Origin: G965212005 sp965212005
GTDB taxonomy: Bacteria; Pseudomonadota; Gammaproteobacteria; Porifericomitales; Porifericomitaceae
DNA length: 64,000 nucleotides
Assembly (NCBI GenBank): GCA_965212005.1
Contig: OZ243038.1
Span: forward strand, 310,001-374,000
Direction of reading: 5' to 3'
Below are positions 55,001-63,973 of the stretch, in pieces; the stretch's first letter is position 1; each line of letters opens with the position of its first letter. The notes under the pieces are model-generated. The model saw only the letters and a list, made by a program, of their open reading frames with translations, was not told the DNA's origin and searched no databases. A program made the position numbers and the translations under genes.

Positions 55001-58000
55001 ACACTGCCGCCGGCATTCAGATTGTATATATTTGCCCCATCTCCTCCGTTGATGCTGCCAGTCAGCGCTGCGTCCAGGTTAAAGGTGTCGGCGCCCCCCA
55101 GGCCTGACAGGTCGATCGTGTAGGCGGCGTTCAGGTTGAAGAGCTCGTTCCCGGCGCCTGCTGTAATGCTACCCACGCTGCCGCCGTTCAAGTCATAACG
55201 GTTGGCGCCCGCACCACCGTCTATGTTGCCGCCCAGCGAGCTGCCCAGCGCCAGCGTAAATGTGTCATCACCGGTGCCACCTGCCAGGTTCTCCATGTTG
55301 CTGAATTCAGTGCCGGCGGCCATGCCACTGCCCGCGCCGCTGACCATAAAGACAGAGCCGACCGTGCCCCCTTGTACCGTATCGCTCCCTCCACCTCCAT
55401 CCATGCTCCCACTCAGCGAACCCCCTGTCTCCAGCGTGAACCTATCGTTTGCGGTGCCACCCACCAGGTTCTCCACGTTGTTGAAACCGGTGCTGCCGTC
55501 TGCCGTACCGCTGTCAGCGCCACTGACCACAAAAGTGGAACCGGCGGCACTCCCCTGTATACTGTCGATCCCTGCACCGCCGTCTACGCTGCCAGTTAAC
55601 GCTGCGTTCAGATTGAAGACATCATCCCCGCCCAAGCCGGATAAATCTATCGTGGAGGCGGCGTTTACGTTGAAGGTCTCCCCGTCGGATCCTGCGGTAA
55701 TGCTGCCCACACTGCCACCATCCAAATTATAGACGTTCGCGCCCTCACCTCCGTTTATTGCTCCGTTCAACGAGCTTCCTGCAGCCAGCGTGAACATGTC
55801 AGTTCCGGTTCCGCCCACTAAATTCTCAACAGTGCTAAATCCGGTGCTATCTACCATGCCGCTGTCGGTACCACTGACGGTAAAGGTAGAGCCAGCTGCG
55901 CTCCCTCGTATCGTGTCATTGCCTGCGCCACCGACAATGTTGCCGCTCAACGCTGCATTCAGATTGAAAGTATCAGCCCCGCCCATAGCCATCAGGTTGG
56001 TCGTGTAGGCGGCGTTTACGTTGAAAGTATCATCGCCGCCACCGGCCACAATGTCTCCGGTTACGCTGCCGCCAGTGTTCAGGTTATAGGTATTCGTGCC
56101 GCCGCCGCCATCGATGCTGCCGCTCAATGCGTCCTCGATGGTGAACGTGTCCGCGCCATCGGCGCCGGTCAGACTCTCAATGCCACTGAAAGTGGCGGTG
56201 GCGTCTATTTCGCCTGCATTGGCACCACTGACGGTAAAGGAGGAACCAGCATCGCTTCCCCGCAACGTGTCCTGCCCGGCTTCGCCCATCAGGCTGCCGG
56301 TTAACGCCGCATTCAGAGTAAAGACGTCATCTCCGCCGCCGCCGCGGAACTCTCCGCTGTGTGCCACGCTCAGCAGGAAGGTATCGGCCGCGCTGCCGCC
56401 CTGCAGGTTCTCAATGCTGCTGAAGGCCTGGGTCAGCGTGCCTGCCTCATAGGTGTTGCTGCCATCTATGCGGAACGTCGCCGCCTCGTTCCGACCTTCC
56501 AACGTGTCCTGCCCGGCACCGCCGACCAGGTTCGTTGCGCTGCCGCCGGCCCCGAGCACAAAGCTATCCGCCTCGTCCCCGCCGTCCGCGGTGCCGGTCA
56601 GCGCCGCTTCCAGATTGAACACGTCGGCTCCGCCCATGCCCATCAGGTCGGTCGTGGAGGCGGCGTTTACGTTGAACTCCTCATTGCCGGCGCCGCCTGT
56701 AATTCCTCCGGCTACACTGCCGCCGCTTTCCAGGTTATAGACGTTCGCGCCTCCGCCACCACGGAGGGTTCCACTCAACGCATCTTCAACAGTGAACGTG
56801 TCAATGTCATCCCCGCCTTCCAGGTTCTCGATGCCGCTAAAATCGCTACCGTCAACCATGCCCGCATCGGCAGCGCTGACGGTGAAGTCTGAGCCGGCGC
56901 TACGCCCCTGCAATGTGTCCTGCCCGGCGCCGCCGGCCAGGCTCGTTGCGCTGCCGACGGCTCCGAGCACAAAGCGATCCGCCCCGGCCCCGCCGTCCGC
57001 GGTGCCGCTCAACTCCGCGTTCAAATTGAAGGTATCGGCCCCGCCCATAGCCATCAGGTTGGTCGTGTAGGCGGCGTTTACGTTGAAAGTATCATCGCCG
57101 GCACCGGCCACAATGCCTCCGGCTACGCTGCCGCCAGTGTTCAGGTTATAGATATTCGCGCCGCCGCCGCCGTCAATGCTGCCGCTCAATGCGTCCTCGA
57201 TGGTGAACGTGTCCACGCCACCAACGCCGGTCAGACTCTCAATGCCGCTGAAGCCGGTGCCATCCACCGTGCCCCCGTCAGCGCTGCTGACGAGGAAGTC
57301 AGAGCCCATGGCGCTTCCCCGCAACGTGTCCTGCCCGGCTTCGCCCACCAGGCTGCCGGTTAACACCGCATTCAGAGTAAAGACGTCATCCCCGCCGCCG
57401 CCGCGCAACTCTCCGCTGTGTGCCACGCTCAGCAGGAAGCTATCGGCCGCGCTGCCGCCCTGCAGGTCCTCAATGCCGCTGAAGGCCTGGATCAGCGTGC
57501 CCGCCTCATAGGTGTTGCTGCCGTCTATGAGGAACGTCGCCGCCTGGTCTCGACCCTGCAACGTGTCCTGCCCGGCACCGCCGACCAGGTTCGTTGCGCC
57601 GCCGCCGGCCCCGAGCACAAAGCTATCCGCCCCGGCTCCACCGTCCGCGCTGCCGGTCAGCATCGCGTCCAGATTGAACACGTCGGCTCCGCCCATGCCC
57701 ACCAGGTTGGTCGTGGAGGCGGCGTTTACGTTGAACTCCTCATTGCCGGTGCCGCCTGTAATCTCTCCGGCTACACTGCCGCCGCTTTCCAGGTTATAGA
57801 CGTTCGCGCCTCCGCCACCACGGAGGGTTCCACTCAACGCATCTTCAACAGTGAACGTGTCAATGTCATCCCCGCCTTCCAGGTTCTCGATGCCGCTGAA
57901 ATCGCTACCGTCAACCATGCCCGCATCGGCAGCGCTGACGGTGAAGTCTGAGCCGGCGCTACGACCCTGCAGAGTGTCCTGCCCGGCGCCGCCGACCAGG

Positions 58001-61000
58001 CTCGTTGCGCTGCCGCCGGCTCCGAGCACAAAGCGATCCGCCCCGGCCCCGCCGTCCGCATTGCCGCTCAACGCCGCGTTCAAATTGAAGGTATCGGCTC
58101 CGCCCATGCCCATCAGGTTGCTCGTGAAGGCGTCATTTACGTTGAAAGTATCATCATCGGCACCGGCCACAATGCCACCGGTTACGCTGCCACCCGTATT
58201 CAGGTTATAGACGTTCATGCCGCCGCCGCCGTCAATGCTGCCGGTCAGCGCGCCTTCGATGGTGAACGTGTCCGCGCCTCCCATACCTGTCAAGTCTATC
58301 GTGTAGGCGGTACGCACGTTGAATTGCTCATTACCGTCTCCAGCCACAATGCCGCCGGTTACGCTGCCACCCGTATTCAGGTTATAGACGTTCATGCCGC
58401 CGCCGCCGTCAATGCTGCCGGTCAGCGCGCCTTCGATGGTGAACGTGTCCGCACCTCCCATGCCTGTCAAGTCTATCGTGTAGGCGGCACGCACGTTGAA
58501 TTGCTCATTACCGTCTCCAGCCACAATGCCTCCATCTACACTGCCGCCGCTGTTCAGGTTATAGGTATTCGTGCCGTCACCGCCGTCGATGCTGCCGCTC
58601 AATGCATCCTCGATGGTGAACGTGTCCGCGCCACCGACGCCGATCAGACTCTCGATGCCGCTGAAAGTGGCGGCGGTGCCGTCTATTGCGCCTGCATTGG
58701 CAGCACTGACGGTGAAGGAAGAACCCGTATCGCGTCCCTGCAACGTGTCCTGCCCGACTTCGCCCATCACGCTGCCGGTTAACGCCGCATTCAGAGTAAA
58801 GGCGTCATTCCCGCCGCCGCCGCGCAGCTCTCCGCTGTGTGCCATACTCAGCAGGAAAGTATCGGCCGCGCTGCCGCCCTGCAGGTTCTCAATGCCGCTG
58901 AAGTCCTGGAGCAGCGTGCCCGCCTCATAGGTATTGCTGCCGTCTATGCGGAACGTCGCCGCCTCGTTCCGACCCTCCAACGTGTCCTGCTCGCTGCCGC
59001 CGATCAGGTTCGTCGCACCGCCAACGGCCCTGAGCACAAAGCGATCCGCCCCTGCGCCACCGTCCGCGGTGCCGCTCAGCGCCGCTTCCAGATTGAACAC
59101 GTCGGCTCCGCCCATGCCCATCAGGTCGGTCGTGGAGGCGGCGTTTACGTTGAAAGTATCATCGCCGCCACCGCCGATAATCCCTCCGACTACGCTACCG
59201 CCGTCCAGGTTATAGATATTCACGCCTGCGCCCCCATTGACGCTGCCACTCAACGAACCGCCCAGCGCCAGCGTGAATGTATCGCCGCCCGCGCCACCCG
59301 CCAGGCTCTCGATATTATCAAAACCTATTCCGGCGGCCATGCCGCTGCCGGAACCGCTGATCATAAAAGTGGAGCCTGCCGCACTCCCCTGTATCGTGTC
59401 ATCTCCGCCGGCGCCATCTATGTTTCCAGTCAGCGAACCACCCAGCGCCAGCGTGAATGTATCGACGCCCGCGCCACCCGCCAGGCTCTCGATATTATCA
59501 AAATCTATTCCGGCGGCCATGCCGCTGCCGGAACCGCTGATCATAAAAGTGGAGCCGGTCGCACTCCCCTGTATCGTGTCATCTCCGCCGGCGCCATCTA
59601 TGCTCCCACTCAGCGAGCCACCCAGCGCCAGCGTGAATGTATCGACGCCCGCGCCACCCGCCAGGCTCTCGATATTATCAAAATCTATTCCGGCGGCCAT
59701 GCCGCTGTCGGAACCGCTGATCATAAAGGCAGTGCCGCTCGCACTGCCTTCTACCAGGTCACTGCCTGTGCCGCCATCTATGCTCCCACTCAGCGAGCCA
59801 CCCGGCACCAGCGTGAATATATCGCCGCCCGCGCCACCCGCCAGGCTCTCGATGTTGCTGAAAGCGATGCCGTCTGCCGTGCCGCTGCCGGAACCGCTGA
59901 TCATAAAAGTGGAGCCGGCCGCACTCCCCTGTATCGTGTCATCTCCGCCGGCGCCATCTATGTTTCCAGTCAGCGAACCACCCATCGCCAGCGTGAATGT
60001 ATCGACGCCCGCGCCACCCGCCAGGCTCTCGATATTATCAAAATCTATTCCGGCTGCCGTGCCGCTGCCGAAACCGCTGATCATAAAAGTGGAACCGCTC
60101 GCACTCCCCTGTATCGTGTCATCTCCGCCGGCGCCATCTATGTTTCCAGTCAGCGAGCCACCCAGCGCCAGCGTGAATGTATCGACGCCCGCGCCACCCG
60201 CCAAGCTCTCGATATTGCTGAAAGCCGTTCCGGCGGCCATGCCGCTGTCGGAACCGCTGATCATAAAGGCAGTGCCGCTCGCACTGCCTTCTACCAGGTC
60301 ACTGCCTGTGCCGCCATCTATGCTCCCACTCAGCGAGCCTGCCGCCCCTAGCGTAAATGTATCGACGCCCGCGCCGCCTGCCAGGTTTTCCACGCCGCTA
60401 AATACGCTAACGCCGGCCACCATACCGCTATCGCCACCGCTAATCATAAAAGCAGAACCAGCCGCACTCCCCTGTATCGTATCATTCCCCGTGCCACCGA
60501 CAATGTTACCAGTCAGCGTCGCATCCAGGTTGAAAATGTCATCGCCGCCCAGACCGTCCAGCTCTAATGTATAGTCGGCGTTTATATTGAATATCTCGTT
60601 ACCGTTGCCCGCTGTAATACCGCTGACGAGGCCGCCCTCCAGGTTATAGATGTTCCTGCCTCCACCTCCGCTGACGCTGCCGCTCAACGAACCGCCCATC
60701 GCCAGCGTGAATGTATCGCCGCCCGCGCCACCCGCCAGGCTCTCGATATTATCAAAATCTATTCCGGCTGCCGTGCCGCTGCCGGAACCGCTGACCATAA
60801 AAATAGAGCCTGCCGCACTCCCCTGTATCGTGTCATCTCCGCCAGCGCCATCTATGTTTCCAGTCAGCGAGCCACCCATCGCCAACGTGAATGTATCGCC
60901 ACCCGCGCCGCCTGCCAGGTTTTCAATGTTGCTGAAAGCGATGCCGTCTGCCATACCGCTGCCGGAAACGCTGATCATAAAAGTGGAGCCTGCCGCGCTC

Positions 61001-63828
61001 CCCTGTATCGTGTCATCTCCGCCAGCGCCATCTATGTTTCCAGTCAGCGAGCCACCCATCGCCAGCGTAAATGTATCGCCGCCCGCGCCGCCTGCCAGGT
61101 TTTCCACGCCGCTAAATACGCTATCGCCGTCCACCATACCGCTATCGCCACCGCTAATCATAAAAGCAGAACCAGCCGCACGCCCCTGTATCGTATCACT
61201 CCCCGTGCCGCCGACAATGTTACCAGTCAGCGTCGCATCCAGGTTGAAAATGTCATCGCCGCCCAGACCGTCCAGGTCTAATCTATAGTCGGCGTTTATA
61301 TTGAAGATCTCGTTACCGTTGCCCGCTGTAATACCGCTGACGACGTTGCCGCCGTCCAGGTTATAGATGTTCCTGCCTCCACCTCCGCTGACGCTGCCGC
61401 TCAACGAGCCTGCCGCCTCCAGCGTGAAGGTGTCCGCCCCGGTGCCACCCACCAGGTTCTCAATGTTGCTGAACGCCGTTCCGGCCGCCATGCCGCTGTC
61501 GCTGCCGCTGATCATAAAAGTGAAGCCGGTCGCGCTCCCCTGTATCATGTCGTCCGCCCCGCCACCGTCTATGCTCCCAGTCAGCGAGCCTGTCGCCTCC
61601 AGCGTGAAGGTGTCCACCCCGGCGCCACCCACCAGGTTCTCAACGTTGCTGAACGCCGTTCCGGCCGCCATGCCGCTGTCGCTGCCGCTGAGCGTAAAGC
61701 TGGAGCCGGCCGCACCTCCCTGTATCATGTTGCCTCCCCCGCCACCGTCTATGCTGCCAGTCAAACTGCCTCCTCCCAGATTGAAGGTATCTGTTGCGCT
61801 GCCGCCGACCAGACTAGCGATGTTGCTGAAAGCTACCGTCTGGCTTCCCACGTCCACGTCGCCGGCGTCTATGCCGGACAGTGTCCAGGTCGTGGCCGCA
61901 TCCGGCCCTTGAATAGTCGAGCTACCGCTCCCGGTTGCCGTCGCCGTGCCTACATCCAGAGTGACGGCACCGAAGCTCAGCATGTTGCCAAAGTTCAACA
62001 CCAGACTGCCGCTACCGGCGGTAACGCTGCCATCCAGGTTGATATCGTTGGCGGCGGTCAGCGTCAGTTCGCTGACACTCGTCCACGACAGTGCCACGCC
62101 GCTCTGCACGTTGATATCTTCAGGACCGCTGGCCGCCGCAGCCGTGTCGATTACCAGACTGGACAGTGCCAGCTGCTCATTGATATATAGGTCGGTAAAG
62201 GTATTCAGCGGTGTGCCCGCCGGGTCATTCGTACAGCCGGACTCATCCTCGTCGCAGATGGTCACTGTGCCCGGGTCCAGCAGCAGCGTGCCCCAACGCC
62301 CCCGCGGAGCTCGAAGGTCTGCCCTCCCCCGCATCCACAACTCCCGGCCTGAAACTTCCGCGAAGCCTCCGTCCCCGCCACGGGCTCCTCCCCGGGCACT
62401 GATTTGCCCGGCAAAACGGGCTAGCTCGCCCCAGAAGATCACCCGGCCGCCGTCTCCCTGCTCCAGCGCGTCGGCCCAAAACTCCGCCCCCGATGACACC
62501 TGCAACTCCTGCGCGCGCCGTCCGCGCAACAACCCGCCGCGCTCCGTGCCGCCGACCTGGATCTGCCCGCCACCGTTGGCGCCGGATACGTCTATCCGAG
62601 TCTGCCCGGCAAGCTCGATCCGTTGACCGATCAAGTCGACCTCGCCGCCGCTCTCATCGCTGCCTTGCGCCGAGATTTCCGCCGAGACACTCAGTTCACC
62701 CCGCGCCTCTACACCCACCTGTCCACCGCTGCTCCCGTCCGCCGTCACTGTACCTCCCAAGCGCACCGTCTCTCCTGCAATCTCCAGCCGATCAGCCAGC
62801 AGCAGGCCCTGCTGATTCACCACGCCGCCAAAGACGCTGCTGGCGGAGCGCGCCTGCAGGTAGATCTCTCCCTCTTTTGCATCTATCTCGCTGCTGTTCT
62901 CTATCCCCGCCTGCTCTGATGGGTCCGTGCCCACCTCTACCCGGAAGCGCAGCAGTCCGTCTCCTTCAAAGTCCACTGTGATCTGCTTCCCCGAGGCCAC
63001 TTCCACCCGGCTCGCGTGCGCCCGGATCAACCCCGCGTTCTCCACCTGGGTGCCGGCCAGCCCGATGCCGCCCACGGCCGCTTCCAGCGTGCCCTGGTTG
63101 ACCACCTGCCCGGACGTGCCTGCGACCGACGTCAGTACGTAACGCCCCGCCATGAAGTCTCCTGCCTCCATCCACATGCCCGCCGCCACCAGGCTGCCTA
63201 CCGATACCTGTGAACCGGGGGCGAAGAAGACCCCGTTGGGATTGAGCAGCCAGACCCGGCCCGGTGCCGTCAGGCGACCGAAAATCTGGCTCGGGTGCTG
63301 ATCATGGATGCGGTTCAGCGCTGAAGACTCCACGGAAGGCTGGGCAAAATGAACCGATTCCTGCTGCCCGACGTTGAAGCGTTCCCAGTCCACCACCAGG
63401 GATTCGGTGTGCTGCTCGATCTGCGTATGCCGGCCCTGCTGGATGATCTCGCCCTCGCCGGCAATGATATGCCCGCCCTGCGGCTCCGCACGACTGACCC
63501 CCAGGGAAAAACTGAACACAAGGCTAACGAAAAGGCAGAGCCAGGACGAACCCGAGCGCGCCCTGCAGGCAATGAAAGCAACGACGCGGCGCGGCGAAAC
63601 GAATGCCGTCACTCTCAACAACAGCAACCGCAACCGCAACAAGCCGGGCAACGGCAAAAATACACGGACTGGAACGAGGCGCTGCTTGGCCACATGAGCC
63701 AGGGAATGAATACTGCCGCCCATCATGGACTTGCGCCTCGCTTTAAGCCTTGAGTACAGATCGGTGACCAGAAAAGCGCCAGGGAGCACACTGAAAACTC
63801 TTTTCCACCAATGGATTATCGCATACAT
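52087..63828 (-). CDS. Giant TpsA-type exoprotein with glycine-rich repeats
   Basis: A 3913-residue filamentous surface protein. The N-terminus (1-34) resembles a worn extended signal region, a hydrophobic signal stretch lies at about 96-114 (ending SRA), and the TPS secretion domain starts near 117 with the hallmark LLNPNGVFF at 194-202 and FNVGQQESVHFAQPS before it. Residues about 640-3500 are repeats of about 60 residues of the form DTFTLxxGGSLTGNIDGxGG...IENLxGGAG. The C-terminal 400 residues are unique and end in a charged coiled coil (about 3830-3895) after a C-x5-C pair. Expected role: adhesion, biofilm or contact with other cells; secreted through a TpsB barrel. Start at 63828 (GGAAAG upstream) or 63726. 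Confidence 0.9.
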   Translation of the reverse strand: MYAIIHWWKRVFSVLPGAFLVTDLYSRLKARRKSMMGGSIHSLAHVAKQRLVPVRVFLPLPGLLRLRLLLLRVTAFVSPRRVVAFIACRARSGSSWLCLFVSLVFSFSLGVSRAEPQGGHIIAGEGEIIQQGRHTQIEQHTESLVVDWERFNVGQQESVHFAQPSVESSALNRIHDQHPSQIFGRLTAPGRVWLLNPNGVFFAPGSQVSVGSLVAAGMWMEAGDFMAGRYVLTSVAGTSGQVVNQGTLEAAVGGIGLAGTQVENAGLIRAHASRVEVASGKQITVDFEGDGLLRFRVEVGTDPSEQAGIENSSEIDAKEGEIYLQARSASSVFGGVVNQQGLLLADRLEIAGETVRLGGTVTADGSSGGQVGVEARGELSVSAEISAQGSDESGGEVDLIGQRIELAGQTRIDVSGANGGGQIQVGGTERGGLLRGRRAQELQVSSGAEFWADALEQGDGGRVIFWGELARFAGQISARGGARGGDGGFAEVSGRELWMRGRADLRAPRGRWGTLLLDPGTVTICDEDESGCTNDPAGTPLNTFTDLYINEQLALSSLVIDTAAAASGPEDINVQSGVALSWTSVSELTLTAANDINLDGSVTAGSGSLVLNFGNMLSFGAVTLDVGTATATGSGSSTIQGPDAATTWTLSGIDAGDVDVGSQTVAFSNIASLVGGSATDTFNLGGGSLTGSIDGGGGGNMIQGGAAGSSFTLSGSDSGMAAGTAFSNVENLVGGAGVDTFTLEATGSLTGSIDGGGADDMIQGSATGFTFMISGSDSGMAAGTAFSNIENLVGGTGADTFTLEAAGSLSGSVSGGGGRNIYNLDGGNVVSGITAGNGNEIFNINADYRLDLDGLGGDDIFNLDATLTGNIVGGTGSDTIQGRAAGSAFMISGGDSGMVDGDSVFSGVENLAGGAGGDTFTLAMGGSLTGNIDGAGGDDTIQGSAAGSTFMISVSGSGMADGIAFSNIENLAGGAGGDTFTLAMGGSLTGNIDGAGGDDTIQGSAAGSIFMVSGSGSGTAAGIDFDNIESLAGGAGGDTFTLAMGGSLSGSVSGGGGRNIYNLEGGLVSGITAGNGNEIFNINADYTLELDGLGGDDIFNLDATLTGNIVGGTGNDTIQGSAAGSAFMISGGDSGMVAGVSVFSGVENLAGGAGVDTFTLGAAGSLSGSIDGGTGSDLVEGSASGTAFMISGSDSGMAAGTAFSNIESLAGGAGVDTFTLALGGSLTGNIDGAGGDDTIQGSASGSTFMISGFGSGTAAGIDFDNIESLAGGAGVDTFTLAMGGSLTGNIDGAGGDDTIQGSAAGSTFMISGSGSGTADGIAFSNIESLAGGAGGDIFTLVPGGSLSGSIDGGTGSDLVEGSASGTAFMISGSDSGMAAGIDFDNIESLAGGAGVDTFTLALGGSLSGSIDGAGGDDTIQGSATGSTFMISGSGSGMAAGIDFDNIESLAGGAGVDTFTLALGGSLTGNIDGAGGDDTIQGSAAGSTFMISGSGSGMAAGIGFDNIESLAGGAGGDTFTLALGGSLSGSVNGGAGVNIYNLDGGSVVGGIIGGGGDDTFNVNAASTTDLMGMGGADVFNLEAALSGTADGGAGADRFVLRAVGGATNLIGGSEQDTLEGRNEAATFRIDGSNTYEAGTLLQDFSGIENLQGGSAADTFLLSMAHSGELRGGGGNDAFTLNAALTGSVMGEVGQDTLQGRDTGSSFTVSAANAGAIDGTAATFSGIESLIGVGGADTFTIEDALSGSIDGGDGTNTYNLNSGGSVDGGIVAGDGNEQFNVRAAYTIDLTGMGGADTFTIEGALTGSIDGGGGMNVYNLNTGGSVTGGIVAGDGNEQFNVRTAYTIDLTGMGGADTFTIEGALTGSIDGGGGMNVYNLNTGGSVTGGIVAGADDDTFNVNDAFTSNLMGMGGADTFNLNAALSGNADGGAGADRFVLGAGGSATSLVGGAGQDTLQGRSAGSDFTVSAADAGMVDGSDFSGIENLEGGDDIDTFTVEDALSGTLRGGGGANVYNLESGGSVAGEITGGTGNEEFNVNAASTTNLVGMGGADVFNLDAMLTGSADGGAGADSFVLGAGGGATNLVGGAGQDTLQGRDQAATFLIDGSNTYEAGTLIQAFSGIEDLQGGSAADSFLLSVAHSGELRGGGGDDVFTLNAVLTGSLVGEAGQDTLRGSAMGSDFLVSSADGGTVDGTGFSGIESLTGVGGVDTFTIEDALSGSIDGGGGANIYNLNTGGSVAGGIVAGAGDDTFNVNAAYTTNLMAMGGADTFNLNAELSGTADGGAGADRFVLGAVGSATSLAGGAGQDTLQGRSAGSDFTVSAADAGMVDGSDFSGIENLEGGDDIDTFTVEDALSGTLRGGGGANVYNLESGGSVAGGITGGAGNEEFNVNAASTTDLMGMGGADVFNLEAALTGTADGGDEADSFVLGAGGSATNLVGGAGQDTLEGRNEAATFRIDGSNTYEAGTLTQAFSSIENLQGGSAADTFLLSVAHSGEFRGGGGDDVFTLNAALTGSLMGEAGQDTLRGSDAGSSFTVSGANAGEIDATATFSGIESLTGADGADTFTIEDALSGSIDGGGGTNTYNLNTGGSVTGDIVAGGGDDTFNVNAAYTTNLMAMGGADTFNLNAALSGNIVGGAGNDTIRGSAAGSTFTVSGTDSGMVDSTGFSTVENLVGGTGTDMFTLAAGSSLNGAINGGEGANVYNLDGGSVGSITAGSDGETFNVNAASTIDLSGLGGDDVFNLNAALTGSVDGGAGIDSIQGSAAGSTFVVSGADSGTADGSTGFNNVENLVGGTANDRFTLETGGSLSGSMDGGGGSDTVQGGTVGSVFMVSGAGSGMAAGTEFSNMENLAGGTGDDTFTLALGSSLGGNIDGGAGANRYDLNGGSVGSITAGAGNELFNLNAAYTIDLSGLGGADTFNLDAALTGSINGGDGANIYNLNAGGSVSGGITAGAGDETFNLNAAYTVDLAGLGGNDVFTLNAVLTGSADGGAGSDRYLVDAATEVSGGITDTGGSGTDRIESSDAMGATFSLSGSGGGTYQSKAVGAATIAFSGVEDLQGSDGADTFTIAAAHSGTLLGRGGADEFMLNAVLTGMIDGEEGADRYLVGSAAGASDGIIDTGGSGTDLIQSTDSSGAAFTISSDGGGTYLGRSTGSVSTVFSGIEDLEGGGGADTFTLNTAHSGNLRGADGADEFMLNAALTGTVDGAEGADSYLFGAGGQVSGGITDTGGAGTDVVQSADLEGATFTLSAAGSGTYQSKAVGAVTTTFGNIEALSGGVGADTFEIAAELSGDIRGGAGANLYNLNSGGSVGGGIIGGADADRFIFNGGSVTGTADGGSGENTLDYSSLTTAVSVVITGIGTTTGFAGTASSVGAFDNIFEMVGSGNDPVIALDALQGQDADAVFTIDSVNGGRYASNSRTLLFSSFESLTGGAAEDSFLFSGNGVINALDGGDGTDTLDLTGYAGFTTVLIEGRSDFGGTTGWIRNAASETALVTLVAGQFNNMDKIDGNAENAGGATYLVVQPPFMDDGSGARIPTVLVINPDEPDVVTDGETRIVLPDLSGFAGPLFIGGTLVPPILYDPAAEARYPLFALADGVLPTSEDPEPDNPAELREIAASTLRIEGDVATRGAVVLLAQTIDLQADIAAGIGADDAALFPASAEGSSERLAILEGAAGSAQQVVLVATQEDIIITTTPDNPERTIYAGSGIIIANGGVENADQLVLEFDGNALQFAVSAGRIGTSNPSLNSRAQGVPLSTRITDYINILSLNATEFVATFFNPASSLSNVGDLTEIDTGLFEEDLRLFSFIGQGIALALAQCEEIEGCAPDVTEGDLEELIMGLQVRLAELQRRLNEGGQDQEEEEQLKQLILDYEGELENYLEYQKELRKYLYGEEAEEAEQEGRKFNPARLKFAAR
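55981..58101. repeat. Two ~1.06-kb higher-order repeats inside the giant gene
   Basis: Long near-identical segments recur at a spacing of about 1059 bp (353 codons): compare 55981 with 57043 and 58102 (GCCCAT(A/G)(G)CCATCAGGTTG...), or 56461 with 57520. Each unit carries the block order VDGSDFSGIENLEGG, SGTLRGGGGANVYNLESGG, YEAGTLxQAFS, HSGELRGGGG. A third, looser copy with an insertion of two 177-bp units continues to about 59100. They are in frame and conserve reading, pointing to recent duplication. Confidence 0.85.
59230..61130. repeat. 180-bp in-frame tandem repeats inside the giant gene
   Basis: Near-identical 180-bp units (60 codons). A marker sequence GTATCGTGTCATCTCCGCC occurs at 59391, 59571, 59931 and 60111, all exact multiples of 180 apart; the unit at 59751 is a variant. 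Two more copies follow at 60825 and 61005 (again 180 apart). The encoded unit reads DTFTLALGGSLTGNIDGAGG, then DDTIQGSASGSTFMISG, then a DFDNIESLAGGAG end. Copy number probably changes readily by slippage or recombination. Confidence 0.9.
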
Positions 63829-63973
63829 GCTAACTTTCCACTATAGCAATGCCAAGAACACGGAACGGATTGGTCGTTAGCGCTCAGCGCACCCGGTAAG
63901 GCTCTAAACCAGAATGACGGAACATATCAATGGCCCTCTATTTCCCAAAGGGCCGTTGCCGGGCACACTGATG

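Noticed and set aside
58837..60351. 504-residue plus-strand open frame inside the giant gene, and similar ones at 59237-60574 and 60650-61288
   Set aside because: They are exact antisense shadows of the repeats: their own repetition follows the 180-bp period, they lack ribosome-binding sites, and the minus frame carries the TPS domain and runs unbroken for 11.7 kb.
52087..63828. Classical RTX toxin or adhesin exported by a type I system
   Set aside because: GGxGxD elements are about 20-30 residues apart rather than in nonapeptide arrays, the N-terminus has a TPS domain and signal peptide, and no ABC exporter genes are seen.
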